From assembly GCF_014648435.1 (NCBI RefSeq), contig NZ_BMRC01000003.1, forward strand, positions 186,001 to 250,000: a DNA stretch of 64,000 nucleotides, in the 5' to 3' direction. Position 1 is the stretch's first letter. Every line of letters begins with the position of its first letter. Made by a program: the position numbers and the translations under genes. The notes under the pieces are model-generated. The model had not been told where the DNA came from, ran no database searches, and saw only the letters and a list, made by a program, of their open reading frames with translations. The DNA comes from Nonomuraea spiralis (lineage in GTDB: Bacteria; Actinomycetota; Actinomycetes; Streptosporangiales; Streptosporangiaceae). Positions 52,527 to 60,932 of the stretch are shown one piece after another.

Positions 52527-53158
52527 CGGCGCTCCTTGACGTTCACCGCCACCCGGTACGGCTCCACCGGGTCCAGCCCGGCGAGCCTGGTCAGCACGGC
52601 CTCGCGTACGGCCCGGCCGAAGCCCTCCCCGTTCCAGCCCGAGGTGGCGGGGGTGACGGCGACCGTACGGCCGCGGACGGTCGCGTGTGCCGAGCGCACC
52701 CCGGGCACCTCCTCGGCGGCGTGCTCCAGGGCCCTGGTGAAGCTCTTGGGACGCAGGCCGATGATCAGGTCGCGGTCGCCGGTCCGTACGGGGACCAGCC
52801 TTGGCCGTCCCGGCACCAGGGCGATGGCCACCAGCGCCAGGCCGGCGAGCACGACGATCGCGGCCCCGGCCAGGAACAGCGGGTGCGACCACGGCGTCGC
52901 CGCCGCCCACGCCAGCATCCGGTCGTACGGGAGCCACCGCAACGGGCTGCCGACCAGCGCGGACACCGCCTCCGCGGCGACCAGCAGGCCCAGCAGCGCG
53001 AGCAGGACGGCGACGACGATCGCGGGCACCCGCCGTTGCGGGCGGAAGGCCCGAACGGCGGCCCGGTCGGCGACCTTGTCCCGCGGCGGCGCCCCGCCCA
53101 CCGGCGAGGCGGCCCCCGCGCCGCCGCCGGGCTCCCCGGGCGGGACGTCGCACGTCAT
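52523..53158 (-). CDS. DUF6286-type membrane protein (Asp23 cluster)
   Basis: 211 residues: a Pro/Gly/Ala-rich cytoplasmic tail, two membrane segments (about 45-65 and 90-115) and a C-terminal domain with DLIIGLRPKSFTRALEHAAEEVPGVRSAHATVRGRTVAVTPATSG. It resembles the actinomycete DUF6286 proteins always found in Asp23/Gls24 operons. Function unknown. Overlaps its neighbours by ATGA on both sides, so it is co-translated. Confidence 0.75.
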   Translation of the reverse strand: MTCDVPPGEPGGGAGAASPVGGAPPRDKVADRAAVRAFRPQRRVPAIVVAVLLALLGLLVAAEAVSALVGSPLRWLPYDRMLAWAAATPWSHPLFLAGAAIVVLAGLALVAIALVPGRPRLVPVRTGDRDLIIGLRPKSFTRALEHAAEEVPGVRSAHATVRGRTVAVTPATSGWNGEGFGRAVREAVLTRLAGLDPVEPYRVAVNVKERR

Positions 53159-53523
53159 TCCGGCTCTCCGGACAGGTCGGTCATGATCACGTCGAGGCGG
53201 GTGACGTCGAGGCCGGTCTGCATGGCCACCCGGTTGCGCACGTGCTCGCGCAGCCGCGCGGCGACCGCGTGCAGCGGGGCCGGGTAGGCGACGGTCACGT
53301 TCAGCCGCACCGTGGCCCGGTTCCCGCGCACCTCCGCGCTGGACGAGCGCGTCCACGGCACCCCGCCCAGCCGCGCGTCGCGCACCTCGGGGACCTCCCG
53401 CGCCGCGCAGCACGCGATCTTGGCGACCGCCCGCTCGCCGATCTCGGTACGCCCGCGCCGCCCGGGGTCGCCCGCCGGCGCCGCCCGCTGCCGGGGCACC
53501 GTCACCCGGGTGGCGGTGGTCAT
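53155..53523 (-). CDS. Asp23/Gls24 family envelope stress response protein
   Basis: 122 residues with the Asp23 core: RTEIGERAVAKIACCAAREVPEVRDARLGG, then VRLNVTVAYPAPLHAVAARLREHVRNRVAMQTGLDVTRLDVIMTDL. Asp23/Gls24 proteins are small, abundant proteins tied to cell-envelope stress. In operon with ATGA overlaps. A small number of basic residues precede the domain. Confidence 0.85.
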   Translation of the reverse strand: MTTATRVTVPRQRAAPAGDPGRRGRTEIGERAVAKIACCAAREVPEVRDARLGGVPWTRSSSAEVRGNRATVRLNVTVAYPAPLHAVAARLREHVRNRVAMQTGLDVTRLDVIMTDLSGEPE

Positions 53524-53708
53524 CTGCGCCTCGCGGTCAGGCCCGACAGGTTCACCTCGCCGGTCTCGGCGACCTTGCCGACCAGGAAGCCGACCGCGCC
53601 GAGCACGAGGACGAGCAGGAACGCGCCGAGGCCGCCGAAGGCCCCCGCGAGTCCGAGGATGATGCCGGTGGCCATGCCGATGACCGCCAGCCATGGGACG
53701 TTGCTCAT
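53520..53708 (-). CDS. Small membrane protein of the Asp23 operon
   Basis: 62 residues with two membrane segments (LAVIGMATGIILGLAGAFGG and GAFLLVLVLGAVGFLVG) and a short basic C-terminus (GLTARRR). Such small two-helix proteins are common in actinomycete Asp23 operons; no function known. ATG 53708 is chosen for the GGAG five bases upstream; GTG 53714 is an alternative. Confidence 0.75.
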   Translation of the reverse strand: MSNVPWLAVIGMATGIILGLAGAFGGLGAFLLVLVLGAVGFLVGKVAETGEVNLSGLTARRR

Positions 53709-53710
53709 GA

Positions 53711-54031
53711 TCACTCCACCACGTCGTCGATGCGTACGTTGACAGGACGGCCGCCGGCCAGGTCCGACACGGCCCGGCGGATGTCCTCGGCGGTCTCGGG
53801 CAGCGGCCGGTCGAGGGTCGCGACGACGGCGATCGTCACCGCGTCCCCGTCGGCCGAGACGCCCATGACCCGCTCCCCGGGCAGGTACGTCGCCACCGTC
53901 CCGAACGGGCCGCCGGAGAGCCCCGCCACGCCGGGACAGGCCCGTACCCGTTCGGCCAGGACCTCGGCCTCCGCCTTGGCCCCGGCCTCGGTATCACCTT
54001 CGGCGTGGGCCGTGGGGCCCGGCCGGCTCAT
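53711..54031 (-). CDS. Small Asp23-related protein (Asp23 operon)
   Basis: 106 residues with an alpha/beta domain: VLAERVRACPGVAGLSGGPFGTVATYLPGERVMGVSADG, then VTIAVVATLDRPLPETAEDIRRAVSDLAGGRPVNVRIDDV. The end (VNVRIDDV) matches the end of the Asp23 protein encoded upstream (VNIRVDDV), so it is probably a reduced or divergent Asp23-like domain. It overlaps the preceding gene by ATGA. Confidence 0.75.
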   Translation of the reverse strand: MSRPGPTAHAEGDTEAGAKAEAEVLAERVRACPGVAGLSGGPFGTVATYLPGERVMGVSADGDAVTIAVVATLDRPLPETAEDIRRAVSDLAGGRPVNVRIDDVVE

Positions 54032-54552
54032 CGGACCCGGGGCTCCGGCTGTCCCGCGTCGTCGAGGAGCGGCCCGTCGCCCCGGTCGCGGTCGCGGTCC
54101 CTGTCGTGGTCTCTTTCGCGGTCCTGGCCGGGCAGGTGCACGTCGTCCACCCTGATGTTGACCTCGGTCACCTCCAGGCCGCACATGCGCTCGACCGCCG
54201 CGATGACGTTCCTGCGCACGGCGGCGGCCAGGTCGGGGATGGCGGTGCCGTACTCGGCGACCAGGTCCATGTCCACGGCGGCCTGCCGCTCGCCGACCTC
54301 GACGGACACGCCCTGGGCGACGTTGCGCTCCCCGCCGACCATGCCGCGCATGTTGCCGAACGCCCTGGCGGCGCCGCCGCCCATGGCGTGCACGCCGGAG
54401 ACCTCGCGTGCGGCCAGGCCGGCGATCTTGGCGACGACGACGTCGTCGATGCTGGTCGTGCCCTTGTCGGTGACCAGCGAGGTCGCCGGGCCGCCGTCCT
54501 GCGTTCTGGCCCGCGGTACGGCAGAAGTCTGGTTGACCATCGTGTCCGGCAC
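54028..54552 (-). CDS. Asp23/Gls24 family protein, first gene of the cluster
   Basis: 174 residues. The Asp23 core is clear: TTSIDDVVVAKIAGLAAREVSGVHAMGGG, then GVSVEVGERQAAVDMDLVAEYGTAIPDLAAAVRRNVIAAVERMCGLEVTEVNIRVDDV. A C-terminal tail alternates Arg/Asp (DRERDHDRDRDRDRGDG), which is unusual and highly charged. Start is GTG 54552 with GGGGGG upstream; ATG 54540 is possible. The upstream region has a hairpin (54605-54645) that would lie in its 5' leader. Confidence 0.88.
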   Translation of the reverse strand: MPDTMVNQTSAVPRARTQDGGPATSLVTDKGTTSIDDVVVAKIAGLAAREVSGVHAMGGGAARAFGNMRGMVGGERNVAQGVSVEVGERQAAVDMDLVAEYGTAIPDLAAAVRRNVIAAVERMCGLEVTEVNIRVDDVHLPGQDRERDHDRDRDRDRGDGPLLDDAGQPEPRVR

Positions 54553-54604
54553 GTTCCGTCACCCCCCAAGAAGTCTCTAGTAAGCAGAGATATCCCCTTA
54601 ACCA

Positions 54605-54645
54605 CCACCAATGCCTTACAAAACGGACTCTGGGGGCATTAGTGG
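54605..54645 (-). promoter_or_regulatory. Hairpin in the Asp23 operon leader
   Basis: CCAC plus AATGCC pairs with GGCATT plus GTGG around a 19-base loop in the gap between the Asp23 operon and the FAH gene. It would be in the 5' untranslated part of the Asp23 mRNA or in its promoter zone. No T-run on the operon strand. A second short repeat (TCTCT/AGAGA) lies at 54575-54591. Confidence 0.35.
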
Positions 54646-54705
54646 AAGGTTCCTGACTTTTTGGCGGTGGGCGGAGCCTTGCGGCGGCGGCGATAGCCTT
54701 GTCAG

Positions 54706-55482
54706 GTGCGTATAGCGAGGTTCTCCACAGGCGAAGGCGTGTCGTTCGGCGTGGTCGAAGGCGGTCCTGGAGAGGAGTTCGTCTCCACGGTCTCCGGCCA
54801 TCCGTTCGGCCAGGTGCAGTTCACCGGCGAGCGCTTCCCGCTGTCCCAGGTGAAGCTGCTGGCCCCGATGTTGCCGAGCAAGGTCGTCGCCATCGGCAGG
54901 AACTACGCCGAGCACGCCCGCGAGATGGGCAACGAGGTGCCCGACGAGCCGCTCATCTTCATGAAGCCGTCCACGTCGGTGATCGGTCACGGCGAGGCCA
55001 TCGCCTACCCGACCTCGCTGTCCGACCGGGTCGACTACGAGGGCGAGCTGGCCGTCGTGATCGGCAGGCTCTGCCGCGACGTGCCCGTCGACCGCGTCAA
55101 GGACGTCATCTTCGGCTACACCTGCGCCAACGACGTCACCGCCCGCGACCTGCAGAAGAAGGACGTGCAGTTCACCCGGGCCAAGAGCTTCGACACGTTC
55201 TGCCCGCTCGGGCCGTGGATCCAGACCGATCTCGACGCGAGCGACCTCGCGCTGACCACCACGGTCAACGGCGAGATCCGGCAGAGCGGCCGCACGAGCC
55301 AGCTCATCAACGACATCCCCGCGCTGGTCGCCTACGTCAGCGCGGTCATGACGCTGATCCCCGGCGACGTCATCCTGACCGGCACCCCGGCAGGCGTCGG
55401 CCCCCTCGACATCGGTGACGAGGTCAGCGTCGGCATCGAAGGCATCGGCACACTCACGAACAAGGTGGTCTCCCGTGACTGA
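54706..55482 (+). CDS. Fumarylacetoacetate hydrolase family protein
   Basis: 258 residues with the FAH C-terminal-type fold: [36 protein letters not shown], then [11 protein letters not shown] (metal Glu), [27 protein letters not shown] and [10 protein letters not shown]. Members act as acylpyruvate hydrolases or 2-hydroxyhepta-2,4-diene-1,7-dioate isomerases. It overlaps gltX by eight bases, an arrangement I have seen reported for actinomycetes, though no functional link is known. GTG 54706 comes six bases after TAGCCT, so leaderless. Confidence 0.93.
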   Translation: MRIARFSTGEGVSFGVVEGGPGEEFVSTVSGHPFGQVQFTGERFPLSQVKLLAPMLPSKVVAIGRNYAEHAREMGNEVPDEPLIFMKPSTSVIGHGEAIAYPTSLSDRVDYEGELAVVIGRLCRDVPVDRVKDVIFGYTCANDVTARDLQKKDVQFTRAKSFDTFCPLGPWIQTDLDASDLALTTTVNGEIRQSGRTSQLINDIPALVAYVSAVMTLIPGDVILTGTPAGVGPLDIGDEVSVGIEGIGTLTNKVVSRD

Positions 55483-56848
55483 TCTACGGGTGCGTTTCGC
55501 CCCGTCCCCGACCGGCATGTTCCACGTCGGCGGCGCCCGTACGGCGCTGTTCAACTGGGCACTCGCCGAACAGTCCGGCGGCCGCTTCGTCCTGCGCATC
55601 GAGGACACCGACGCCACGCGCAACCGTCCGGAGTGGACCGAGGGCATCATCTCCGCGCTCGACTGGATCGGCATCAACGGCACCAACCCGGTGTTCGAGG
55701 GCCCCTACTTCCAGTCGGCCTACGAGCCGCAGCACCGCGAGGCCGTGGCCAAGCTGCTGGCCGACGGCAAGGCGTACCACTGCGACTGCACCCGCGAGGC
55801 GCTGGTGGCCCGCACCGGCTCCGAGCACAAGGGCTACGACGGCTTCTGTCGCGGGCGCGGGCTGACCGAGGGCGCGGTGCGCTTCCGCACCCCCGACGAG
55901 GGCGTCACCGTCGTCGAAGACCTGATCAGGGGCAACGTCGAGTTCCCCAACGAGGCCCAGGAAGACTTCGTGATCGCCCGCACCGACGGCTCGCCGCTCT
56001 ACGTGCTGGCCAACGCGGTCGACGACATCACCCAGGGCATCACCCACGTCGTACGCGGCGAGGAGCACCTCGGCAACGCCGCCAAGCAGGTGCTGCTGTG
56101 GCCGGCGCTCGGCTCGACCCCGCCGGTCTGGGCCCACCTGCCGGTGATCGTCAACGAGCAGCGCAAGAAGTTGTCCAAGCGCCGCGACAAGGTGGCCCTG
56201 GAGGACTACCGCGACGAGGGCTACCTCGCCGAGGCCATGGTCAACTACCTCATGCTGCTCGGCTGGGGCCCCGGCGAGGACCGCGAGATCATGCCGTGGG
56301 CGGAGATGGTCCCGCTGTTCAAGCTTGAGGACGTCAACTCCGCCAGCGCCTTCTTCGACGAGAAGAAGTTGCGGGCCTTCAACGGCGAGTACATCCGGGC
56401 GCTGCCGCTTGAGACCTTCGAGGAGCGCTGCGCGCCCTACCTCGACCCCGCCTGGGACCGCGAGCTGTTCAGCAAGGTCGCGGCCCTGGCCCAGACCCGC
56501 ATCGGCGTGCTGGCGGAGATCAGGCAGAACGTCGACTTCCTCTTCCTCGACGAGCCCGTCTTCGACCAGCCCTCCTGGGACAAGGCGATGAAGAACTCCC
56601 CGGTGGAGATCCTCACCGCCTACCTCGACCGCCTGGAGGTCGTCAACTGGGACCCGGAGTCGCTCAAGGAGGCTCTGGAGGAGGTCGGCGTGCCGCTCGG
56701 GCTGAAGCTGGGCAAGACCCAGGCCCCGGTGCGCGTGGCGATCACCGGCCGGACGGTGGGCCTGCCGCTGTTCGAGTCGATCGAGGTGCTCGGGCGCGAG
56801 CGCTCCATGGAACGCCTCTGGGCGGCGCTAGCGCGCCTGCGAGGCTGA
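55475..56848 (+). CDS. gltX: Glutamyl-tRNA synthetase
   Basis: Charges tRNA-Glu (and, where GatCAB is used, tRNA-Gln). 457 residues, somewhat short for the family because the C-terminal anticodon part is compact. The class I signature is [21 protein letters not shown] (HVGG in place of HIGG), and the KMSKS loop is KKLSKRR. GTG 55475 lies inside the end of the FAH gene (8-base overlap). Its last 107 bases overlap the convergent MATE gene. A tRNA-Gln gene is 4 kb downstream. Confidence 0.96.
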   Translation: MTDLRVRFAPSPTGMFHVGGARTALFNWALAEQSGGRFVLRIEDTDATRNRPEWTEGIISALDWIGINGTNPVFEGPYFQSAYEPQHREAVAKLLADGKAYHCDCTREALVARTGSEHKGYDGFCRGRGLTEGAVRFRTPDEGVTVVEDLIRGNVEFPNEAQEDFVIARTDGSPLYVLANAVDDITQGITHVVRGEEHLGNAAKQVLLWPALGSTPPVWAHLPVIVNEQRKKLSKRRDKVALEDYRDEGYLAEAMVNYLMLLGWGPGEDREIMPWAEMVPLFKLEDVNSASAFFDEKKLRAFNGEYIRALPLETFEERCAPYLDPAWDRELFSKVAALAQTRIGVLAEIRQNVDFLFLDEPVFDQPSWDKAMKNSPVEILTAYLDRLEVVNWDPESLKEALEEVGVPLGLKLGKTQAPVRVAITGRTVGLPLFESIEVLGRERSMERLWAALARLRG

Positions 56849-57992
56849 GCGACGACCCGACGGCCATCGACAACCACACGCCTGTGACGCCGAGCCACGA
56901 GCTCAGCAGAAAGGCGAGGGGCAGCTGCACCACGAAGCCCGCCAGCGTGGCGGCGAGCAGGCGGCTGCCCCTTCCGCTCGCCTGGAGCACCCCGCCCACG
57001 GCGATCAGCCCGCCGAACGGCACCAGATAGAGCGTCATCCACCGCAGGAACCCCACGGCCACCGCCGGATCACCGGTGAACAACCCGGCCGCGGGCACCG
57101 CCACCACGTTGAGCACGACCGCGACCACCGCCCCCGTCACCAGCCCGAGCTTCAGCGGTGACCCGGCCGGCTCCGACCGCGCGGTACGGATCATCGCCGC
57201 CTGGCGCAGCGCGTAGAAGACCATGACCCCCGCGAGCATGATCTTCTGGCCGATGCCGTACCCGGCGACCTCGGCCGTGCCGAACCCGGCCACGATCTCC
57301 ACCAGCGCCATGCCGACCAGGGAACGCGCCAGGAAGTCGCCGGACATGGGCAGGCCGGTCCGCAACACCTCACCCGCCGGCAGGCCGTCGCCGCGGGCGG
57401 CGCGCAGGCGTACGAGGGAGGTGGCCGCCACCCCGAGCGTGACCAGCCGCGCCGCCACGGTGGCCAGCGCGGCCCCCTGGACGCCCAGGTCCAGGCCGTA
57501 GATGAACAGCGGGTCCAGGGCGACCACCAGAACGTTGCAGATCAGCGCGTTCCGCATGGGGATCTTCGTGTTGCCCAGCCCTTTCATGATCCCGTCCACG
57601 ACCGTCTGGGCGAAGAAGACCGGCAGCCCGCCCAGCGAGATCAGGAAGAACCCGGCCGTCAGCCCGGGATCGTCGGTGAACAGGGCCGCCAGCGGCTCGC
57701 GCAGCAGCACGCCCGGGACGGCGACGGCGACCGAGAACGCCGCCCACAACACCCAGCCCGTCCTGATCACCGGCCCGATCGGCGCGTGCCCGTCACGCCG
57801 CCCGATGAGCACGGTCACCCCCGTCGGGACCGCCAGGAACAGGCCGTAGGCCAGGTATTCGGCCGTGGTGCCCACGGTGACGGCGGCGATGGCGGCCTCC
57901 CCGAGCCCGGAGACCCACAGCAGGTCGATCACCCCCACCGCGACCACGGCCGTGAGCAGTTCCACGTAGATGGGGAGGGCCAGCCTGAACAT
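56742..57992 (-). CDS. MATE family efflux transporter
   Basis: 416 residues with about twelve membrane segments of the MATE fold: [47 protein letters not shown] and [19 protein letters not shown]. Exports cationic drugs or other compounds in exchange for Na+ or H+. The start ATG 57992 is preceded by GAGG. The C-terminal 35 residues run into the end of gltX (107-base overlap) and lack a hydrophobic character, so the real product could be functional without them. It is divergent from a PadR regulator with a palindromic operator between. Confidence 0.88.
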   Translation of the reverse strand: MFRLALPIYVELLTAVVAVGVIDLLWVSGLGEAAIAAVTVGTTAEYLAYGLFLAVPTGVTVLIGRRDGHAPIGPVIRTGWVLWAAFSVAVAVPGVLLREPLAALFTDDPGLTAGFFLISLGGLPVFFAQTVVDGIMKGLGNTKIPMRNALICNVLVVALDPLFIYGLDLGVQGAALATVAARLVTLGVAATSLVRLRAARGDGLPAGEVLRTGLPMSGDFLARSLVGMALVEIVAGFGTAEVAGYGIGQKIMLAGVMVFYALRQAAMIRTARSEPAGSPLKLGLVTGAVVAVVLNVVAVPAAGLFTGDPAVAVGFLRWMTLYLVPFGGLIAVGGVLQASGRGSRLLAATLAGFVVQLPLAFLLSSWLGVTGVWLSMAVGSSLSLAGALAPPRGVPWSARARAPRSTRTAAGPPSGR

Positions 57993-57998
57993 GTCTCG

Positions 57999-58030
57999 TA
58001 CCTCGTTTCGTTGTACCTCTTTTAGAGGTA
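57999..58030. promoter_or_regulatory. PadR operator between MATE and PadR genes
   Basis: TACCTCT and AGAGGTA (58014-58030) form a perfect inverted repeat with a TTT spacer; another half-site TACCTC stands at 57999-58004. They cover the likely promoters of both divergent genes, so PadR probably represses both. Confidence 0.65.
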
Positions 58031-58049
58031 TAGCGTTACGATGCACGGC

Positions 58050-58592
58050 ATGGCAAGCGGCGGGGATCTGTCCCTCACCATCCTGGGATTCCTGAACGAG
58101 CGGCCCATGCACGGCTACGAGCTCAAGGCGCGCCTGACGGCGCTCACGGGCCACCTGCGCCCGGTCAGCGACGGCGCCCTCTACCCCGCCATCTCACGGC
58201 TGGAGGCCAAGGGCCTGGTGGAGCGGCACGAGGAGGCGGGCGCGGCGGCGGCACGCAGGCAGGTGCTGACCCTCACCTCGGAGGGCCGCGAGGAACTGCT
58301 GCGGCGGTTGCGCGAGCCGGGCGACCTGGACATCAGCGACCAGACGCGCTTCTTCGCCCTGCTGACGTTCCTGTCGGCGCTGCCCGACCGCGCCGACCAG
58401 GCCAGGGTGCTGCGTCGCAGGCTGGCCTTCCTGGAGGCCCCCGCGAGCTTCTTCTACGAGGGCGGCCGGCCGGTCCGGATCAAGGACGAGCCCGACCCGT
58501 ACCGGCGGGGCATGCTGGAGATCGCCCGCGCGTCGAGCCGGGCGGAGAAGGAATGGCTCCGGCAGCGCGTCGAGGAGCTGCCGGAGCCGTAG
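58050..58592 (+). CDS. PadR family transcriptional regulator
   Basis: 180 residues: a winged helix (SLTILGFLNERPMHGYELKARLTALTG and SDGALYPAISRLEAKGLVERH) and a C-terminal helical part. The ATG at 58050 comes seven bases after TACGAT (58037-58042), which predicts a leaderless mRNA; an earlier ATG (58041) overlaps the -10 box. Probably represses the divergent MATE gene and itself through the TACCTCT operator. Its 3' end runs into a tandem repeat. Confidence 0.9.
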   Translation: MASGGDLSLTILGFLNERPMHGYELKARLTALTGHLRPVSDGALYPAISRLEAKGLVERHEEAGAAAARRQVLTLTSEGREELLRRLREPGDLDISDQTRFFALLTFLSALPDRADQARVLRRRLAFLEAPASFFYEGGRPVRIKDEPDPYRRGMLEIARASSRAEKEWLRQRVEELPEP

Positions 58593-58703
58593 GGGGTGGC
58601 GATCGGTCGAGGTCGCGGCGGGAATCCGTAGGGGGTGGCGATCGGTCGAGGTCGCGGCGGGAATCCGTAGGGAGAGGCGGTCAGTCGAGGCCGCGGCGGG
58701 CCA
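58587..58703. repeat. Three 39-base tandem repeats between convergent genes
   Basis: Units start at 58587, 58626 and 58665, exactly 39 bases apart. The first two are identical (CCGTAGGGGGTGGCGATCGG then TCGAGGTCGCGGCGGGAAT); the third is diverged and overlaps the end of the M3 peptidase gene. The first unit contains the PadR stop codon. Confidence 0.85.
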
Positions 58704-60651
58704 GCAGCGGCTGGATGCCCGGCTCGCGCCCGCGGAAGTTGCGGAAGGCGGTCAGCGGGTCGATGCTGCCGCCCCTGGAGAGCAGCTCGCGGCGGAAGTG
58801 GTCGCCGTTCGCCCTGGTCAGGCCGCCGTTCTCCTTGAACCACTCCACGCTCTCGGCGTCGAGCACCTCGCTCCAGATGTAGGAGTAGTAGCCGGCGCTG
58901 TAGCCGCCGGCGAAGATGTGCGCGAAGTAGTTGGTCCGGTACCGCGGCCGCACCAGCGCCACGTCGATCCCGGCCGCCTCCAGGGCCGCCTGCTCGAACG
59001 CCTGCGCGTCGGCCACCTGCTCGCCGGCCGCCAGCTTGTGCCAGGCCCAGTCGAGCAGCGTGGCCGCCAGGTACTCGACCGTCTTGAAGCCCTGGTTGAA
59101 CTTGTCGGCCGCGTTCAGCTTCTCCACCAGCTCGGCGGGCATCGGCTCGCCCGTCTCGTGGTGCTTGGCGTAGTTGGCCAGGATCTCCGGCCAGGTTCCC
59201 CACATCTCGTTGACCTGCGAGGGGTACTCGACGAAGTCGCGCGGCACGCTGGTGCCCGACACCCGCGGGTAGCGCACCTCGGAGAACAACCCGTGCAGCG
59301 CGTGGCCGAACTCGTGGAAGGCGGTGTTCACCTCGTCGTACGTCAGCAGCGTCGGCCCCGAGGCCGGCTTGGTGAGGTTGAGGTTGTTCATGACCACCGG
59401 CAGCTCGCCGAACAGGTACGACTGGTCGACGAGGTTGTTCATCCACGCCCCGCCGCGCTTGTTCGCCCTGGCGTACGGGTCGAGCAGGAACAGCCCGAGC
59501 GGGCCGCCGTCCTCGTTGAACACCTCGAAGACGGCCACGTCGGGGTGGTAGCCGCGCAGGTCGGGCCGTTCGGTGAAGGTGATGCCGTAGAGCCGGGTGG
59601 CGGCGAAGAACACACCGTCCCTGAAGACCCGGTCGAGCTCGAAGTAGGGCCGCATGGCGTCGGCGTCGAAGTCGTAGCGGGCCAGCCGCACCTTCTCCGA
59701 GTAGTACGACCAGTCCCACGGCTCGATCTCGAACCCGGCCTGCTCGGTCAGCGCCTCGGCCTCCTTGGCGGCGTTGCGCACGGCCGGGCCGACGACCTGG
59801 CCGAGCATCGCCTCGACCGCCTCGACGGTCTTGGCCGTCTGGTCAGCCACCGAGTAGGCGCCGTGGTTGGGGAAACCGAGCAGCGCGGCCCGTTCGGCCC
59901 GCAGCGTGGCCATCCGGGCGGCCCGCTCGAAGTTGGCCGGGGCGCGGCCGGCGCTCAGCTCGTACAGGCGGCGGCGCACGTCACGGTCGGTGAGCTGGGC
60001 CAGGCCGGGCTGGTTGGTGAAGTTCAGCAGCGGCAGCGCGTACGTGCCGTCGTCCTGGCGCAGCGACTCGATCCTGGCCTCGTCGAAGCCGTCGAGCTCC
60101 TTGGCGTCGGTGACGACCAGCGCCGCCTCCGTGGACGCCTTGAGCAGGGTCTGCGCGAACTCGGTCGACAGCTTCGACAACTCGGCGTTGAGCTCGCGCA
60201 GCCGGTCCTGCTCGGACTCCGACAGATCGGCCCCGGCCCGGACGAAGTCCTCCCGGTACTTCTCCAGCAGCCACGCCTCCTCGGCGTCGGACGTGCTGAC
60301 CTGCTTGATCCGGGCCCACAGCGCCCGGTTGAGGCGGATCGCGTCGCTGTGCGCGGTCAGCTTCGGGGAGATCTCCTGCTCGACCTCCATGATCCCGTCG
60401 CTGGAGTTGGACGCGGCCATGCTGAAGAAGACCGTGGCCGTGCGGCCGAGGATCCGCCCCGAACGCTCCAGGGCCGCGATCGTGTTGCCGAAGGCGGGCG
60501 GCTCGGTGCTGTTCGCGATCGCGTCGACCTCGGCCAGCTGGTCGGCCATGCCGCGCTCGAACGCGGGCAGGTAGTGCTCCTCGCGGACGTCGGCGAACGG
60601 AGGCAACTGGTAGGGCAGGCTGCTCAGGGCGAAGAACGGGTTCTCAGCCAA
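58681..60651 (-). CDS. M3 family oligopeptidase / peptidyl-dipeptidase
   Basis: 656-residue cytosolic zinc metallopeptidase of the Dcp/oligopeptidase A group. The zinc motif is HEFGHALH (HExxH; NTAFHEFGHALHGLF), with a downstream Glu. N-terminal LPPFADVREEHYLPAFERGM is typical. It degrades small peptides. The only reasonable start is TTG 60651, eight bases after GGAGGAG. The 3' end lies in the 39-base tandem repeat. Confidence 0.93.
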   Translation of the reverse strand: MAENPFFALSSLPYQLPPFADVREEHYLPAFERGMADQLAEVDAIANSTEPPAFGNTIAALERSGRILGRTATVFFSMAASNSSDGIMEVEQEISPKLTAHSDAIRLNRALWARIKQVSTSDAEEAWLLEKYREDFVRAGADLSESEQDRLRELNAELSKLSTEFAQTLLKASTEAALVVTDAKELDGFDEARIESLRQDDGTYALPLLNFTNQPGLAQLTDRDVRRRLYELSAGRAPANFERAARMATLRAERAALLGFPNHGAYSVADQTAKTVEAVEAMLGQVVGPAVRNAAKEAEALTEQAGFEIEPWDWSYYSEKVRLARYDFDADAMRPYFELDRVFRDGVFFAATRLYGITFTERPDLRGYHPDVAVFEVFNEDGGPLGLFLLDPYARANKRGGAWMNNLVDQSYLFGELPVVMNNLNLTKPASGPTLLTYDEVNTAFHEFGHALHGLFSEVRYPRVSGTSVPRDFVEYPSQVNEMWGTWPEILANYAKHHETGEPMPAELVEKLNAADKFNQGFKTVEYLAATLLDWAWHKLAAGEQVADAQAFEQAALEAAGIDVALVRPRYRTNYFAHIFAGGYSAGYYSYIWSEVLDAESVEWFKENGGLTRANGDHFRRELLSRGGSIDPLTAFRNFRGREPGIQPLLARRGLD

Positions 60652-60744
60652 CGCTGGGGCTCCTCCACGTGGTGTTTTGTCCCCTTCAGCTTGGCACGTC
60701 GGAGCCCGTGCTGCAGGCCGCCGGACACCGCTTCGGCAATCGTT

Positions 60745-60774
60745 TTGGTCTTACCCCCCGAGCTGGGCTATTCT
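60745..60774 (+). promoter_or_regulatory. tRNA-Gln promoter
   Basis: TTGGTC (60745-60750) and TATTCT (60769-60774) are separated by 18 bases, giving a start at about 60782, some 36 bases before the mature tRNA. Confidence 0.6.
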
Positions 60775-60817
60775 TTCGGACGTCGCCAAGCGCGCTCCGA
60801 GAAGGAGTTCGCAGCGG

Positions 60818-60889
60818 TGGGGTATGGTGTAATTGGCAGCACGACTGATTCTGGTTCAGTTAGTCTAGGTTCGAGTCCTGGTACCCCAG
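60818..60889 (+). tRNA. tRNA-Gln (anticodon CTG)
   Basis: A 72-base cloverleaf. The acceptor stem pairs TGGGGTA (60818-60824) with TACCCCA (60882-60888), discriminator G. The anticodon loop TTCTGGT gives CTG for Gln (CAG), and the T-loop holds GTTCGAGTC. No encoded CCA follows (CAAG instead), so the end is added by the nucleotidyltransferase. A terminator lies about ten bases downstream. Confidence 0.95.
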
Positions 60890-60899
60890 CAAGTTCCTG

Positions 60900-60932
60900 A
60901 AACGGATGTCTCCACGGAGATGTCCGTTTTTT
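60900..60932 (+). terminator. tRNA-Gln terminator
   Basis: ACGGA plus TCTCC pair with GGAGA plus TCCGT, then TTTTTT (60927-60932). It also ends where the convergent hydrolase gene stops. Confidence 0.85.
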
